A stretch of DNA of 64,000 bases, taken from positions 7,929-71,928 of the forward strand of contig JAFAER010000081.1 of NCBI GenBank assembly GCA_023423895.1, read 5' to 3'. This document shows positions 52,366 through 61,292 of this stretch, in pieces (the stretch's first letter is position 1; each line of letters starts with the position of its first letter). Both the position numbers and the translations under genes were made by a program. Below the pieces are notes generated by a model. That model was not told the origin of the DNA. It saw nothing but the letters and a program-made list of their open reading frames with translations, and made no database searches. The stretch comes from Pseudomonadota bacterium (GTDB taxonomy: Bacteria; Myxococcota_A; Polyangia; Polyangiales; Polyangiaceae).

Positions 52366-52991
52366 CGCATCACCCCGTCGATGTAGAAGAGCGCGGCGAA
52401 GGGTATCCAGACGAGGTTGGCGAACCACCAGAAGAGCGCCGTGACCTCGACGTCCTCGAAGTGCTTCTCCTCGAGCGGACCACGGAACAGGACGGCGCCC
52501 ATCACCAGCGACTCCAGGACGCTCGCGATCAGCTCGACGGTGTGCATTCCGTACGTCGTCCAAACGACGGAGGTGTACGCGTTTTCGGTCCAGGAGAAGG
52601 GCAGGGACGCGATCTCCCAGGCGCGCAGTGCACACGCAACGAGCCCGATGGACACGCCGATCATGAGCATCCGTCGCGTCGGCTTCAGCTCCAGACGATG
52701 GCAGGGCCCGACGCTGAGCTGCATCGGGATGCAGCTCGCGACCATGACCACGGTCGTGAGGATCCCCGGGCCGATTCGCAGCCGCTCGCTCGGCGGCCAC
52801 TCGTTGAAGTTGCCGCGCACGTAGAGGTACGACGCGAACATGATCGCGAGCGCCGTCGTCTCGATCGCGATGAAGCCGAGCGCGCCCCAGAACAGCGCGG
52901 ACCTTCGCCCGAAGCCGTAGCGGGGAAGGTCGGTCACGTCGATGGTCGGCCCGTCGGACACGGGAGCCACGGGAGCCACGTGTTCCGTCAT
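52362..52991 (-). CDS. ctaE: Cytochrome c oxidase subunit III
   Basis: A 209-residue membrane protein with five hydrophobic segments. Motifs FWGALGFIAIETTALAIMFASYLYVRGN, TYGMHTVELIASVLESLVMG and VEVTALFWWFANLVWIPFAALFY match subunit III, including the conserved Glu and His near helix ends. Start at 52991 overlaps the subunit I stop by four bases. It stabilises subunit I and its proton uptake in related oxidases. Confidence 0.93.
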   Translation of the reverse strand: MTEHVAPVAPVSDGPTIDVTDLPRYGFGRRSALFWGALGFIAIETTALAIMFASYLYVRGNFNEWPPSERLRIGPGILTTVVMVASCIPMQLSVGPCHRLELKPTRRMLMIGVSIGLVACALRAWEIASLPFSWTENAYTSVVWTTYGMHTVELIASVLESLVMGAVLFRGPLEEKHFEDVEVTALFWWFANLVWIPFAALFYIDGVMR

Positions 52992-54895
52992 GGCTGCTCC
53001 TCGTCGAGATGGTGCTCGTCGACCTCGCTTCTTCGCGGCCAGTACCAGAGCGTCAGCACGACCACCATGGCGACGGCGCCGTAGACGAGCCCCCAGGGCG
53101 TGAAGATGCACGCGATGATCGTCGCCGTCGTCACGAGCGCCAGGCTGAACGGCGACAGCGACGGTCCGGGGTTCTTCTCCTTGTGGGACGGCTCCGCATC
53201 GATCACGTTCGTGATGAGCTCCTCTCGCGGCTCGAGGCCGACGACCTTCCCGACCGGCGCCATCCAGAGCGGATAGCGCGCGGTGACGATCGCGACGTGC
53301 CGCTCCTCCATCCGCGGCGGCGGCGACGCGTAGTGCCACTCCAGGGACGGGGCCTCCCACGGATCGTTGCCTGCCGGCGTGCCCGAGCGATACGCCCACG
53401 CCAGGTTGATCGCGACGACGAGCACACCGAGCCCGAGGACGACCGCGCCGATGGTCGAGAGGAGGTTGAGCGTGCCCCAGCCGGTCGACTCCGCGTACGT
53501 GTACACGCGTCGCGGCATCCCGTGCAGCCCGAGCATGTGCTGGGGGAAGAACGTGAAGTGGAAGCCGGCAAAGACGAGCGCGCACGAGAGCTTGCCGAGC
53601 CGCTCGTCCGTGAGGCGCCCGCTGACCTTCGGGAACCAGTAGTGGAGCGCTCCGAGCAGCGGAAAGACGGCGCCGCCGATGAGCGTGTAGTGGAAGTGCG
53701 CGACCACGAAGAACGTGTCGTGCACCTGGAGATCGATGGGAACGGACGCCTGCATCACGCCGGTGAGCCCGCCGACGAGGAACGTTCCGAGGAAGGCGAG
53801 GACGTAGCAGAACGGCGTCGTGTACCGAGGACGGCTACCCCAGATCGTCGCAATCCAGCAGAAGAACTGAACCCCGGTCGGGATCGCGATGACGATGCTC
53901 GCTGCCGTGAAGAAGCTGGCTCCCAGCTGCGGGAGGCCGGTCGCGAACATGTGGTGCACCCAGAGGCCGAACGCGAGGATGGCCGTGGCCACGTTCGCGA
54001 GGACGACGGGCGTGTAGCCGAAGAGAGGTCGGCGCGTGAACGTCGTCACCATCTCGGAGACGAACCCGATCGCGGGCAGGAAGATGATGTAGACCTCCGG
54101 ATGCCCGAAGAACCAGAACACGTGCTGCCAGAGGAGTGCGTCGCCGCCTTCGGCCTGGTTGAAGAAGTGGGTGCCGACGAGGCGATCGAGGGCGAGCATC
54201 GTGCTCGCGACCATGACGGCCGGCATCGCGAAGATGACCATGAACGCCGTGACGAGGCTTGCCCACACGAAGACCGGCATGCGGTCGAGGGACATGCCTG
54301 GGGCGCGCTGCTTGAAGATGGTGGCGATCAGGTTCACGGCGATCGCGAGAGCGGACAGCTCGGTGAACGTGATGAGCTGCGCCCAGACGTCAGCGCGCTT
54401 TCCCGCGCTGTATTCGGGGCCGGAGAGCGGTACGTACGCGAACCACCCGGCGTCCGGACCGGTGTTCATGAAGAAGGACAGCCAGAGGAAGATGCCGCCG
54501 AACAGATACGTCCAGTAGGCGAACGCCGACAGCCGCGGGAACGCGAGGCTCTTGGCGCCGATCATGAGCGGCACCACGTAGATGCCGACGCCCTGCATCA
54601 CCGGCACGGCGAAGAGGAACATCATCGTCGTGCCGTGCATCGTGAACGTCTGGTTGTAGAGGTCCGGCCCGAGGACGTGCAGCGCGGGACGCGCGAGCTG
54701 CAGGCGCATCAGGAGCGCCAGCACGCCCGCGAGCAGGAAGAACACGAGCGCTGTCACGACGAAGCGCAAGCCGATGACTTGATGCTCCGTCTCCGCGATG
54801 AACGACAACACGCGCGAGCGGTCGATGGCGCGCTCGCGGCGCGCCTTCGGCTCGGTCTGCGCGCGGGGCAGCGCGGGGGACGCGTCCGCGGTCAT
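52988..54895 (-). CDS. ctaD: Cytochrome c oxidase subunit I, caa3 type
   Basis: A 635-residue protein with 12 or more membrane helices. Ligands visible: His87 in TMHGTTM and His402 for heme a, His400 in VVAHFHYT for heme a3, copper-B ligands His265 and Tyr269 (GHPEVY) and His314-His315 (WVHHMF). The Tyr269 and His265 pair forms the cross-link seen in A-type oxidases. A long C-terminal extension of about 100 residues carries two more hydrophobic segments and ends in an acidic tail. Start at 54895 overlaps the subunit II stop by four bases. It reduces oxygen to water and pumps protons. Confidence 0.97.
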   Translation of the reverse strand: MTADASPALPRAQTEPKARRERAIDRSRVLSFIAETEHQVIGLRFVVTALVFFLLAGVLALLMRLQLARPALHVLGPDLYNQTFTMHGTTMMFLFAVPVMQGVGIYVVPLMIGAKSLAFPRLSAFAYWTYLFGGIFLWLSFFMNTGPDAGWFAYVPLSGPEYSAGKRADVWAQLITFTELSALAIAVNLIATIFKQRAPGMSLDRMPVFVWASLVTAFMVIFAMPAVMVASTMLALDRLVGTHFFNQAEGGDALLWQHVFWFFGHPEVYIIFLPAIGFVSEMVTTFTRRPLFGYTPVVLANVATAILAFGLWVHHMFATGLPQLGASFFTAASIVIAIPTGVQFFCWIATIWGSRPRYTTPFCYVLAFLGTFLVGGLTGVMQASVPIDLQVHDTFFVVAHFHYTLIGGAVFPLLGALHYWFPKVSGRLTDERLGKLSCALVFAGFHFTFFPQHMLGLHGMPRRVYTYAESTGWGTLNLLSTIGAVVLGLGVLVVAINLAWAYRSGTPAGNDPWEAPSLEWHYASPPPRMEERHVAIVTARYPLWMAPVGKVVGLEPREELITNVIDAEPSHKEKNPGPSLSPFSLALVTTATIIACIFTPWGLVYGAVAMVVVLTLWYWPRRSEVDEHHLDEEQP

Positions 54896-55857
54896 CGCAG
54901 GCTCTCCAGGTAGGCGGAGACGTCGTCTAGGTCGGCGGACGACATCCCCGACTCCGGCATGATGACCCCGGGCTTGCCGTGTTGCGGATTCGCGATCCAG
55001 CTCCGGAGGTTCTCGCGATTGTTCGCGAGCGTGCCCATCGCGATCGCGCTCCGGCTGCCCACGTGCGTGAGGTCGGGGCCGACGGCCGCGAAGGCGGTCG
55101 TGCCGACGATCGCATGACACGAGACGCAGCGGCCGCCGAGGAACGCTGACCGCCCGCGCTTCTCCTGATCGGTCTCCGGCTCGCGGGCCGGTGCACGCAT
55201 CTTCGCGAGCCACGTCTGGAGCTCCGGTTCGGGCTCGGCGACGATGCGGAGGCGCATGTTCGCGTGCTGCAGGCCGCAGTACTCGGCGCACATGCCGTCG
55301 AACGTGCCGGGACGCTCGGCCCGAAGGACGAGGGTCGTCGGCTTTCCTGGGATGAGATCCCGCTTTGGACCGAGGTTCGGCACCCAGAACGAGTGGATGA
55401 CGTCGTGCGACTGCAGGCGGAGCTCGACGGCGCGCCCGACGGGGATGTGGATCTCGTAGCTCGTACGAACGCTGTTGGAGCTGACCGCGTCCGGGTAGTT
55501 CACGTCCCACCACCAGCGCTGGCCCGTGATCTCGATGGCGAGCGCGTCCTTCGACGAGAGCGCCGCAAGGGCTCGGCTGGTCGAGACGCTCGCCACGAGC
55601 AGGATGACGAGCACGAACACGGTCGCTGCGGTCGCCGCGCCTACCACGTGCGCCTTGCGTCGCATGACCTCGGGAGGAGACTCTTCGTTCAGAGGCTCGT
55701 CTTCTCGACGTTCGCGTCGCAAGCCGATCACGAGCGCGGCGATGACGAGGACGAAGACCACGATCGACACGCCGACGTAGGTGTCGAACAACGACCGAAT
55801 GTGCTCCGCCTGGGAACCTGCCGGCTCGAGGACGGAGATCTCACCGGGCGTCTTCAC
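54892..55857 (-). CDS. ctaC: Cytochrome c oxidase subunit II fused to cytochrome c (caa3)
   Basis: A 321-residue protein with a GTG start at 55857 preceded by AAGGAGA; no better ATG is in frame. Two membrane helices (about 28-46 and 72-92). Copper-A ligands His155, Cys190, Glu192, Cys194, His198 and Met201 (CAEYCGLQHANM) are all present. A C-terminal cytochrome c domain carries CVSCH (244-248) and axial Met300. This fusion defines the caa3 type, which takes electrons directly from soluble or membrane cytochrome c. Start overlaps the upstream cytochrome c gene in GTGA. Confidence 0.95.
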   Translation of the reverse strand: MKTPGEISVLEPAGSQAEHIRSLFDTYVGVSIVVFVLVIAALVIGLRRERREDEPLNEESPPEVMRRKAHVVGAATAATVFVLVILLVASVSTSRALAALSSKDALAIEITGQRWWWDVNYPDAVSSNSVRTSYEIHIPVGRAVELRLQSHDVIHSFWVPNLGPKRDLIPGKPTTLVLRAERPGTFDGMCAEYCGLQHANMRLRIVAEPEPELQTWLAKMRAPAREPETDQEKRGRSAFLGGRCVSCHAIVGTTAFAAVGPDLTHVGSRSAIAMGTLANNRENLRSWIANPQHGKPGVIMPESGMSSADLDDVSAYLESLR

Positions 55858-56348
55858 GGCGGGATCTCCTTCGTAGGCGGTAGGGTTGGGCGGCGGGACG
55901 TCGGATCGCCGCCCGCCATGTGGTCGGAGCGCCCGGGGCGCACGTCCTTCGGGAGCTGGCCGCTGAGCGACCGTACGTACGCGTCGAGCTGCCAGGCTTG
56001 TTGTTCCGAGAGCCGATGGCGGAACGCCGGCATCCCGTTCGGGCGGCCATCCATGATCGACGTGAACACCGCGGGTGCGTCGGCGCCATATCGCCAGGCG
56101 CCGTCCATCAGCGCCGGCCCCATCGCGCCGCCGCCGTTCGCATGGCACCCCACACAGTTCATCTGCAGGTAGAGGCGTGCACCCTCTGCCGTGGCCCAGC
56201 GATTGTCGTCGTACGCCCCACGCGTGTTCGCCGGAGATGGAGGCTCCATCCGGGCGCTCGGATCGCGGTCCTCGAACCGACGCGCCTCGCGCTCGCAGCC
56301 AGCGCCTGCGAGCAGCGCGCAGGCGCACGCGACGATCTCACGGCGCAC
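55854..56348 (-). CDS. Cytochrome c lipoprotein, electron donor candidate
   Basis: A 164-residue protein with a GTG start at 56348 after GGAG. A short signal ends in lipobox LLAGAGC, so it is likely lipid-anchored in the periplasm. A single heme motif CVGCH (in NCVGCHANGGGAMGP) and a Met in GMPAFRHRL as the likely axial ligand. Placed between the PQQ dehydrogenase genes and the oxidase, it is a natural carrier between them. The start lies inside the end of the upstream binding-protein gene (11-base overlap). Confidence 0.85.
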   Translation of the reverse strand: MRREIVACACALLAGAGCEREARRFEDRDPSARMEPPSPANTRGAYDDNRWATAEGARLYLQMNCVGCHANGGGAMGPALMDGAWRYGADAPAVFTSIMDGRPNGMPAFRHRLSEQQAWQLDAYVRSLSGQLPKDVRPGRSDHMAGGDPTSRRPTLPPTKEIPP

Positions 56349-57234
56349 GGCGTGCTCCTCCGTCTCGAGCGCCGTCGCGTGAGAGCGGAAGCGTCGGTAC
56401 GCCGGCGCGCGCGAGGATCGCGTCGAGCGCTTCACGCCGCCGCTCGATGAACCCATCGAGCTCACCGGCGAGCGCCGCGTCCGCTCTGCGTGTGGCCATC
56501 GCGATCGCGAAGGTGAAGGGCTGCTCGCCGTCGCGCTCCTCCACCAGAGGTGTGACCACGAGCGGTACGCCGGCGCGTTTGGCGCCGGCCCCGGCCACGG
56601 GGCCCCAGAGGATGGCGATGTCGACCTCGGAGCTCGCGACGGCCTGGACCGCTGCCGGGACGTCGCGTCCGAGCTCCGCGTAGAGGTGGAATCCGCGGAC
56701 GGTGTCCACGATGCCGCGCTTCGCGAGCGCATGGATCGGCGGCGGGTTTGCTCCGTCGTCGCCGGTCAGCGGAACGCCGATGCGAAGCTGACGCAAGCGC
56801 GGGTCATCGATCGAGCGGAGGTCGCCGAGACCGCGATCGGCACGCGACACGAATGCGTACGTCGAGCGATACCAGGGACGTGTCGTTCGCGCGAGGTCGA
56901 GCCCCTTCGGAGCGCCGATGACGACGTCGCAGCGCGACGCGTTCAGCGTGTTGCGGAAGAAGCCTCGACGCTGGACCCACCACGTGTACTCGAGCCGCGC
57001 CCCCAGGTCTCGGGCGAGGAGAGCGGCGACCTCGTTCTCGAAGCCGCCCTGGCTCTCGTTCGAGAATGGCAGCCCCGCCGGATCGGCACAGACGCGCAGG
57101 ACGCGCTCGCCGCTCGTCGTCGTCGTTGCCGTTGCCGTCGGGCGCTGCGGTGTCTCGACGCCGCGCGCGTCCGAAGCCATGAGCGCGGAGAAGAGGAGGA
57201 AGGGGAGAAGGCGGAGGAACGGTGCAGACCTCAT
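56338..57234 (-). CDS. Periplasmic binding protein associated with a quinoprotein dehydrogenase
   Basis: A 298-residue protein. Signal peptide MRSAPFLRLLPFLLFSALMASDARG. The mature part has the type 2 periplasmic binding fold: LRVCADPAGLPFSNESQGGFENEVAALLARDLGA at the N-terminus and CDVVIGAPKGLDLARTTRPWYRSTYAFV later. It resembles the MoxJ/XoxJ-type proteins that accompany PQQ alcohol dehydrogenases. No ABC permease is present, so it is likely an accessory to the dehydrogenase and not a transporter part. Start overlaps the dehydrogenase stop by four bases. Confidence 0.85.
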   Translation of the reverse strand: MRSAPFLRLLPFLLFSALMASDARGVETPQRPTATATTTTSGERVLRVCADPAGLPFSNESQGGFENEVAALLARDLGARLEYTWWVQRRGFFRNTLNASRCDVVIGAPKGLDLARTTRPWYRSTYAFVSRADRGLGDLRSIDDPRLRQLRIGVPLTGDDGANPPPIHALAKRGIVDTVRGFHLYAELGRDVPAAVQAVASSEVDIAILWGPVAGAGAKRAGVPLVVTPLVEERDGEQPFTFAIAMATRRADAALAGELDGFIERRREALDAILARAGVPTLPLSRDGARDGGARRAP

Positions 57235-59105
57235 GGCGCACCTGCTCCGCCTGACCCCGACCCTCGTGACGGCGACGGCAGCGCGAACACGTAGACGGCG
57301 CCGCCGATCTTCGTTGCTTGCTTCAGGTCGGCCATCGCGTGGCCCCAGCCGGTTCCCGCCGTCGGGTCGCTCGTATCGAGATCCGCAGCGACGATCGAGC
57401 CGGGCCAGCCCCCGATCCCGTCGAGCACGGCGATGTACTGCTCTCCGTCCGGCCCGCGGTACGAGACCGGCTGCGAGACGATGCCCGACTCGGTCTTGTA
57501 CTGCCAGAGCAGCTCCCCGCTGCGCGCGTCGAGCGCCTTGAACCAGCCGTCCATCGTTCCGTAGAACACGACGTCGCCCGCCGTGACCACCGTGCCGCTC
57601 CACACCGGGAACGACTCCTTGATGACCCACCGGCTCGTCGCGCGGACAGGATCCCAGGCGGTGAGCTGTCCGCGGTGTCCCCCCGGTCCGGGCTTGTAGC
57701 GGACATTCGCGGCGACGTATGGCGTCCCGGCGATGTAGTTCGCCTCGACCGCCTCCGCTTCCTGACAGAGGTTCTGGTGCGGAATGTAGAAGAGCCCCGT
57801 CCTCGGCGAGAAGGACATCGGCTGCCAGTCCTTTGCGCCCGGAGCCGACGGACAGATGTTCCGGACGACCTTGCCCGTCACGGGGGCGGTCTCCTTGACC
57901 GGTTTCGGATGGCCGGTCGTCAGGTCGATGCCGGTGCTCGACGTGATGTGCACGAACGGAACGGCGGAGAGGATCTCTCCGGTCGCGCGATCGATCACGT
58001 AGACGTACCCGTTGCGCTCCGCGTGGACGATGACTTTCCGCTTCGTGCCGGCGAAGTCGAGATCGACGAGCACGTGTTCGTTGATGCCGTCGTGATCGTA
58101 GAGATCGTGCGGGCTGTACTGATCGAACCAGATCGCGCGTCCGTCGTCGGGGCGCCTGGCGAACACGCCTGCCGTCCACTTGTTGTCGCCGGGCCGCGCC
58201 TCCGGGTTCCACGGCCCGGGGTTCGCGGTGCCGTAGTAGACGAGGTCGAGCTCCGGGTCGTACGAGAGGAAGCCCCAGACGGTGCCGCCACCGATCTTCC
58301 AGTGATCGGGGGGCCACGTCGTGACACCGAGGTCCTTTCCCTTGTCCGACGGATAGAAAGGCCGGAAGTCGGGGCCGATGAGAACGTCGCTGTCGGGGCC
58401 CGTGCTGTACGCCCGCCACGCGATCGTGCCCGTATTCGCATCGAGCGCAGTGAGCCAGCCGCGCACGCCCATCTCACCGCCGCTGTTGCCGACCAGCACC
58501 TTTCCCCTCACGACGAGCGGCGCCATCGTCATCGTCTCGCCGCGCGTGATGTCGCCGAGCTTCGTGCGCCAGAGCTCCTTGCCCGTCTTGGCGTCGACGG
58601 CGAGCGTGTGCGCGTCCAGCGTGTTGAAGTAGAGCCGGCCCGCGTCGTACGTCACTCCGCGGTTGACGACATCGCAGCACGCCACACCTTGCGCTGCCGG
58701 AGCCGGTGCCGGCTCGAACGTCCACTTCGGCGGGGAGCCGGGCTTCGTCAGGTCGAAGGCAAGCAGCTTGTTCGGGTACGGCGTGACGACGTACATCGTG
58801 TCGCCCACGACGATCGGCGCGGCCTCGTGGCCCCGTACGAGCCCCGTCTTGTGCGACCAGACGAGGCGCAGGTCCTTCACGTTCGCCGTCGAGATCCGCT
58901 CGAGCGAGGAGAAGCGCGTGTTCGCGTAGTCCTTGGCGGGCATCGTCCATTGCCCGTCGTCGTCCCCGCTTGCTCCCGTCGTCGTCGTCACGCCGGTGGC
59001 GCCGGCGAGCCCCTCGCGTTTGGGCTGCGGGGTCACGTCGACGTGTTTGCGGCAGCTCCAGACGAGGAGGGGTAGCGTGAGCCCGAGCGCGATGCTGGGC
59101 CTCAC
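57231..59105 (-). CDS. PQQ-dependent alcohol dehydrogenase, lanthanide type
   Basis: A 624-residue quinoprotein, GTG start 59105. Lipobox-like LLVWSC (Cys19) suggests an anchored periplasmic protein. Vicinal disulfide Cys143-Cys144 (GVACCDVVNRG), metal ligands Glu211 (GGEMG) and Asn296 (TANPGPWN), catalytic Asp337 and, two residues on, Asp339 (YDHDG). In characterised enzymes the second Asp marks lanthanide-dependent XoxF/PedH-type forms; calcium MxaF types have Ala there. Eight-bladed propeller repeats (W-docking motifs) run through the sequence. It should oxidise methanol, ethanol or other primary alcohols. No cytochrome domain is fused. No pqq biosynthesis genes are in the window. Confidence 0.95.
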   Translation of the reverse strand: MRPSIALGLTLPLLVWSCRKHVDVTPQPKREGLAGATGVTTTTGASGDDDGQWTMPAKDYANTRFSSLERISTANVKDLRLVWSHKTGLVRGHEAAPIVVGDTMYVVTPYPNKLLAFDLTKPGSPPKWTFEPAPAPAAQGVACCDVVNRGVTYDAGRLYFNTLDAHTLAVDAKTGKELWRTKLGDITRGETMTMAPLVVRGKVLVGNSGGEMGVRGWLTALDANTGTIAWRAYSTGPDSDVLIGPDFRPFYPSDKGKDLGVTTWPPDHWKIGGGTVWGFLSYDPELDLVYYGTANPGPWNPEARPGDNKWTAGVFARRPDDGRAIWFDQYSPHDLYDHDGINEHVLVDLDFAGTKRKVIVHAERNGYVYVIDRATGEILSAVPFVHITSSTGIDLTTGHPKPVKETAPVTGKVVRNICPSAPGAKDWQPMSFSPRTGLFYIPHQNLCQEAEAVEANYIAGTPYVAANVRYKPGPGGHRGQLTAWDPVRATSRWVIKESFPVWSGTVVTAGDVVFYGTMDGWFKALDARSGELLWQYKTESGIVSQPVSYRGPDGEQYIAVLDGIGGWPGSIVAADLDTSDPTAGTGWGHAMADLKQATKIGGAVYVFALPSPSRGSGSGGAGAP

Positions 59106-60157
59106 GGCGACCTCTTCGCGCTGGCGATGACGACGCCCCAGGGACCTCCACCGACGGGGATCCGCTTCGACACCGTTCCACGCGCGGCGTCGACGACGGC
59201 GACGTCTGGGCCAGCCGCAACGTAGAGCTTCTTGCCGCCGGGCAGGAGCGCGACGCCCCACGGTCGCGCGCCCACGTGTTCGATCGTGCGGACGACGGTG
59301 CGCGACGGAAGATCGATGACCGCTACGCTGCCCGCCCTCCCGTTCGCGACGTAGGCGATCATGCCGTCGGGCGACAGCGCGACGCCCATGGGCCTGGCGT
59401 CGTCGCCGCCGGTGCGAACGTCTCCGGTCGGGGCGCGCGTGTGGGTGTCGACCATGTGGAGCCTTCCACCGAGCTCCGCGGTGACGTACGCCGAAGAACC
59501 GTCTGCGCTGATGGCGACGGCTCGCGGTCGCGCAGATGTCGGGATCCGCGCGACGACGCGATGCTCTGCGGTGCTGATCACGTCGACCGCGTTCTCGCTC
59601 TCGCTCGTGACGTAGACGAGCTTCCCGTCGGGAGACATGGTCACGCCTTCCGGCTCGGCGCCGACGCTGATCGTGCGAACCACCGAGCCGGACGCGACAT
59701 CGACGACGCTGACGGCGCTGCTCTCCTCGTTCGACACGTAGAGATGCTTACCGTCGGGGGTGATGTCGAACGCCTCGGGATCACGGCCCGCTGGAATGGT
59801 GCGGACGAGTGCACCGCGATCGATGTCGACGACCCCGATCCCGTCTGCGGTGTCGTCGCGCGGGCCGTCGTCGCGAGCGGCCTGGCGAGGGCCCGCGCCC
59901 GTCGGCGGGCCGCCCTTGGGCGATCCACTGAGCGCCACGAAGAGCAGCTTTCCGTCCGGCGAGACGCGGAGGCCGCGAGGTCGCTTGCCGACGTTGACCC
60001 TTTTCACGACCTCGTCGCGCGCCGGATCGATGATGGACACGTCGCCGGAGTCCTCGTTGGAGACGATGACGAGCGCGCGATCGGCCTCCTTCGTGGTGCA
60101 CGCCGCGACGAGAACGACGCCGAGACTGCACCCGAACGAGCTCACACTCCGGAGCAT
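59102..60157 (-). CDS. YVTN-type beta-propeller lipoprotein of PQQ catabolism
   Basis: A 351-residue protein. Lipobox VAAC (Cys20) after a hydrophobic core. It has about seven propeller blades with the repeated pattern S/T-PDGK-LYV-S/A-x-x-N-x-V-x-V-D (for example VSPDGKLLFVAL, ITPDGKHLYVSNEESSAVSVVD). The family includes beta-propeller proteins found with PQQ-dependent catabolism. The start ATG 60157 gives the signal; the open frame extends upstream without one. GTGA overlap into the dehydrogenase makes it the first gene of the operon. Confidence 0.85.
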   Translation of the reverse strand: MLRSVSSFGCSLGVVLVAACTTKEADRALVIVSNEDSGDVSIIDPARDEVVKRVNVGKRPRGLRVSPDGKLLFVALSGSPKGGPPTGAGPRQAARDDGPRDDTADGIGVVDIDRGALVRTIPAGRDPEAFDITPDGKHLYVSNEESSAVSVVDVASGSVVRTISVGAEPEGVTMSPDGKLVYVTSESENAVDVISTAEHRVVARIPTSARPRAVAISADGSSAYVTAELGGRLHMVDTHTRAPTGDVRTGGDDARPMGVALSPDGMIAYVANGRAGSVAVIDLPSRTVVRTIEHVGARPWGVALLPGGKKLYVAAGPDVAVVDAARGTVSKRIPVGGGPWGVVIASAKRSP

Positions 60158-60404
60158 GGGTGCCGACGCTCGAGCAAAGAGCGTTCCGCGCGATCGCACG
60201 GGGATTGTCGGATCCGGACGACGCGCGTGTGGCGAGCTGGCACCCGTTGCGACGATTGTCTTGGGGCGTTGTTGCACCAGCGGTGTCGTCGTTCGTGCTC
60301 GGTCGCGACTCGCGCGCCACAGTGCACGCCGATCGCTCGCTCCGTCAGGGCGTTCGGTGTCGTCGACGATGCCGCGGCGCCGTCTTTGCTATGCGCACGC
60401 GGCC

Positions 60405-61220
60405 ATGCGGCGTGCAACGCTCACGGATTCGCTGCTGCTGTTGCTGCTGCTATCGGCGTCGTTGGTCAGCCGCCGTGCTGCAGCCCAATCCGGCGAACGC
60501 GCCTTGCCGGAGCCGCGGCGCGAAGGCGTCGTCATCGGCCGTGATGCCGCTGCGCGCGACACCGTCGTCAACGTCGCCGCGGCCGTCCCTGCGCCGGGGA
60601 CCGTTCGTGTCAGCGCCGCCGGGGGCGCGGATCGTTCGCGTGAAGACGGCGCGCTCGGTGGAGTCTTCAGGACGAGCGCGCTCTGGTCGATCGGCGGTGG
60701 AGTCGCCGCAGAGGCAGGGGCGAACATCCACGGCAGCGGTGGCTACCCCGACGCTGCTCTGCGGTGGCATGGCCTACGGCAGGAGAGGGCAGGGATCGAT
60801 CTGATGACGGCCGTACGTTACGGAACGTTCGGCACCGAGCTGCGCACGACGTCGGGCGGTCAGATCGCAGCTCAGATCGCGCTCGGGCGATCGTTCGGCC
60901 GCCTGCAGCTCCTCGGCAATGCGCTCGTCGCACGCGGTCTCTTCACCCGCACGGACATCGACGCGTTCGGCGGCGCCGCTGCGCTCGTCGAGGTGGTTCC
61001 CGAGTGGCGGATCGGGCTGGACGGACGCGCGCGGACCGAGGTCGAGGACACGTACAAGACAGAGGAAGACGAGGGCCGCGCCGTCGAGCTCAAAGGAGGG
61101 CTCCTCAGCGCTCATCGATACGGTCCGGTCTACGTGCAGATCCTCGGCGGCTGGCAGGTGCCGCGCGGGCTTGCGGCTCCAGGGCCGGTCGTGCTCGCGA
61201 CGGCCATGATGGACTTCTGA
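60405..61220 (+). CDS. Secreted envelope protein, probable outer-membrane
   Basis: A 271-residue protein. ATG 60405 gives a signal MRRATLTDSLLLLLLLSASLVSRRAAA, cut before QSGER. After a variable N-terminal region the sequence alternates hydrophobic and polar residues (WSIGGGVAAEAGANIHG, LMTAVRYGTFGTELRTTSGGQIAAQIALG) and ends VVLATAMMDF with a terminal Phe, as in outer-membrane barrels. It is divergent from the oxidase operon with 247 bases between them. No family is recognised. Confidence 0.65.
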   Translation: MRRATLTDSLLLLLLLSASLVSRRAAAQSGERALPEPRREGVVIGRDAAARDTVVNVAAAVPAPGTVRVSAAGGADRSREDGALGGVFRTSALWSIGGGVAAEAGANIHGSGGYPDAALRWHGLRQERAGIDLMTAVRYGTFGTELRTTSGGQIAAQIALGRSFGRLQLLGNALVARGLFTRTDIDAFGGAAALVEVVPEWRIGLDGRARTEVEDTYKTEEDEGRAVELKGGLLSAHRYGPVYVQILGGWQVPRGLAAPGPVVLATAMMDF

Positions 61221-61292
61221 GCACCAGACCTGGGGGGCTCGCTCCTTGCGATCGCCCTCCGCGCAGGCATCGGCGATGCATCCGTAACGGAG

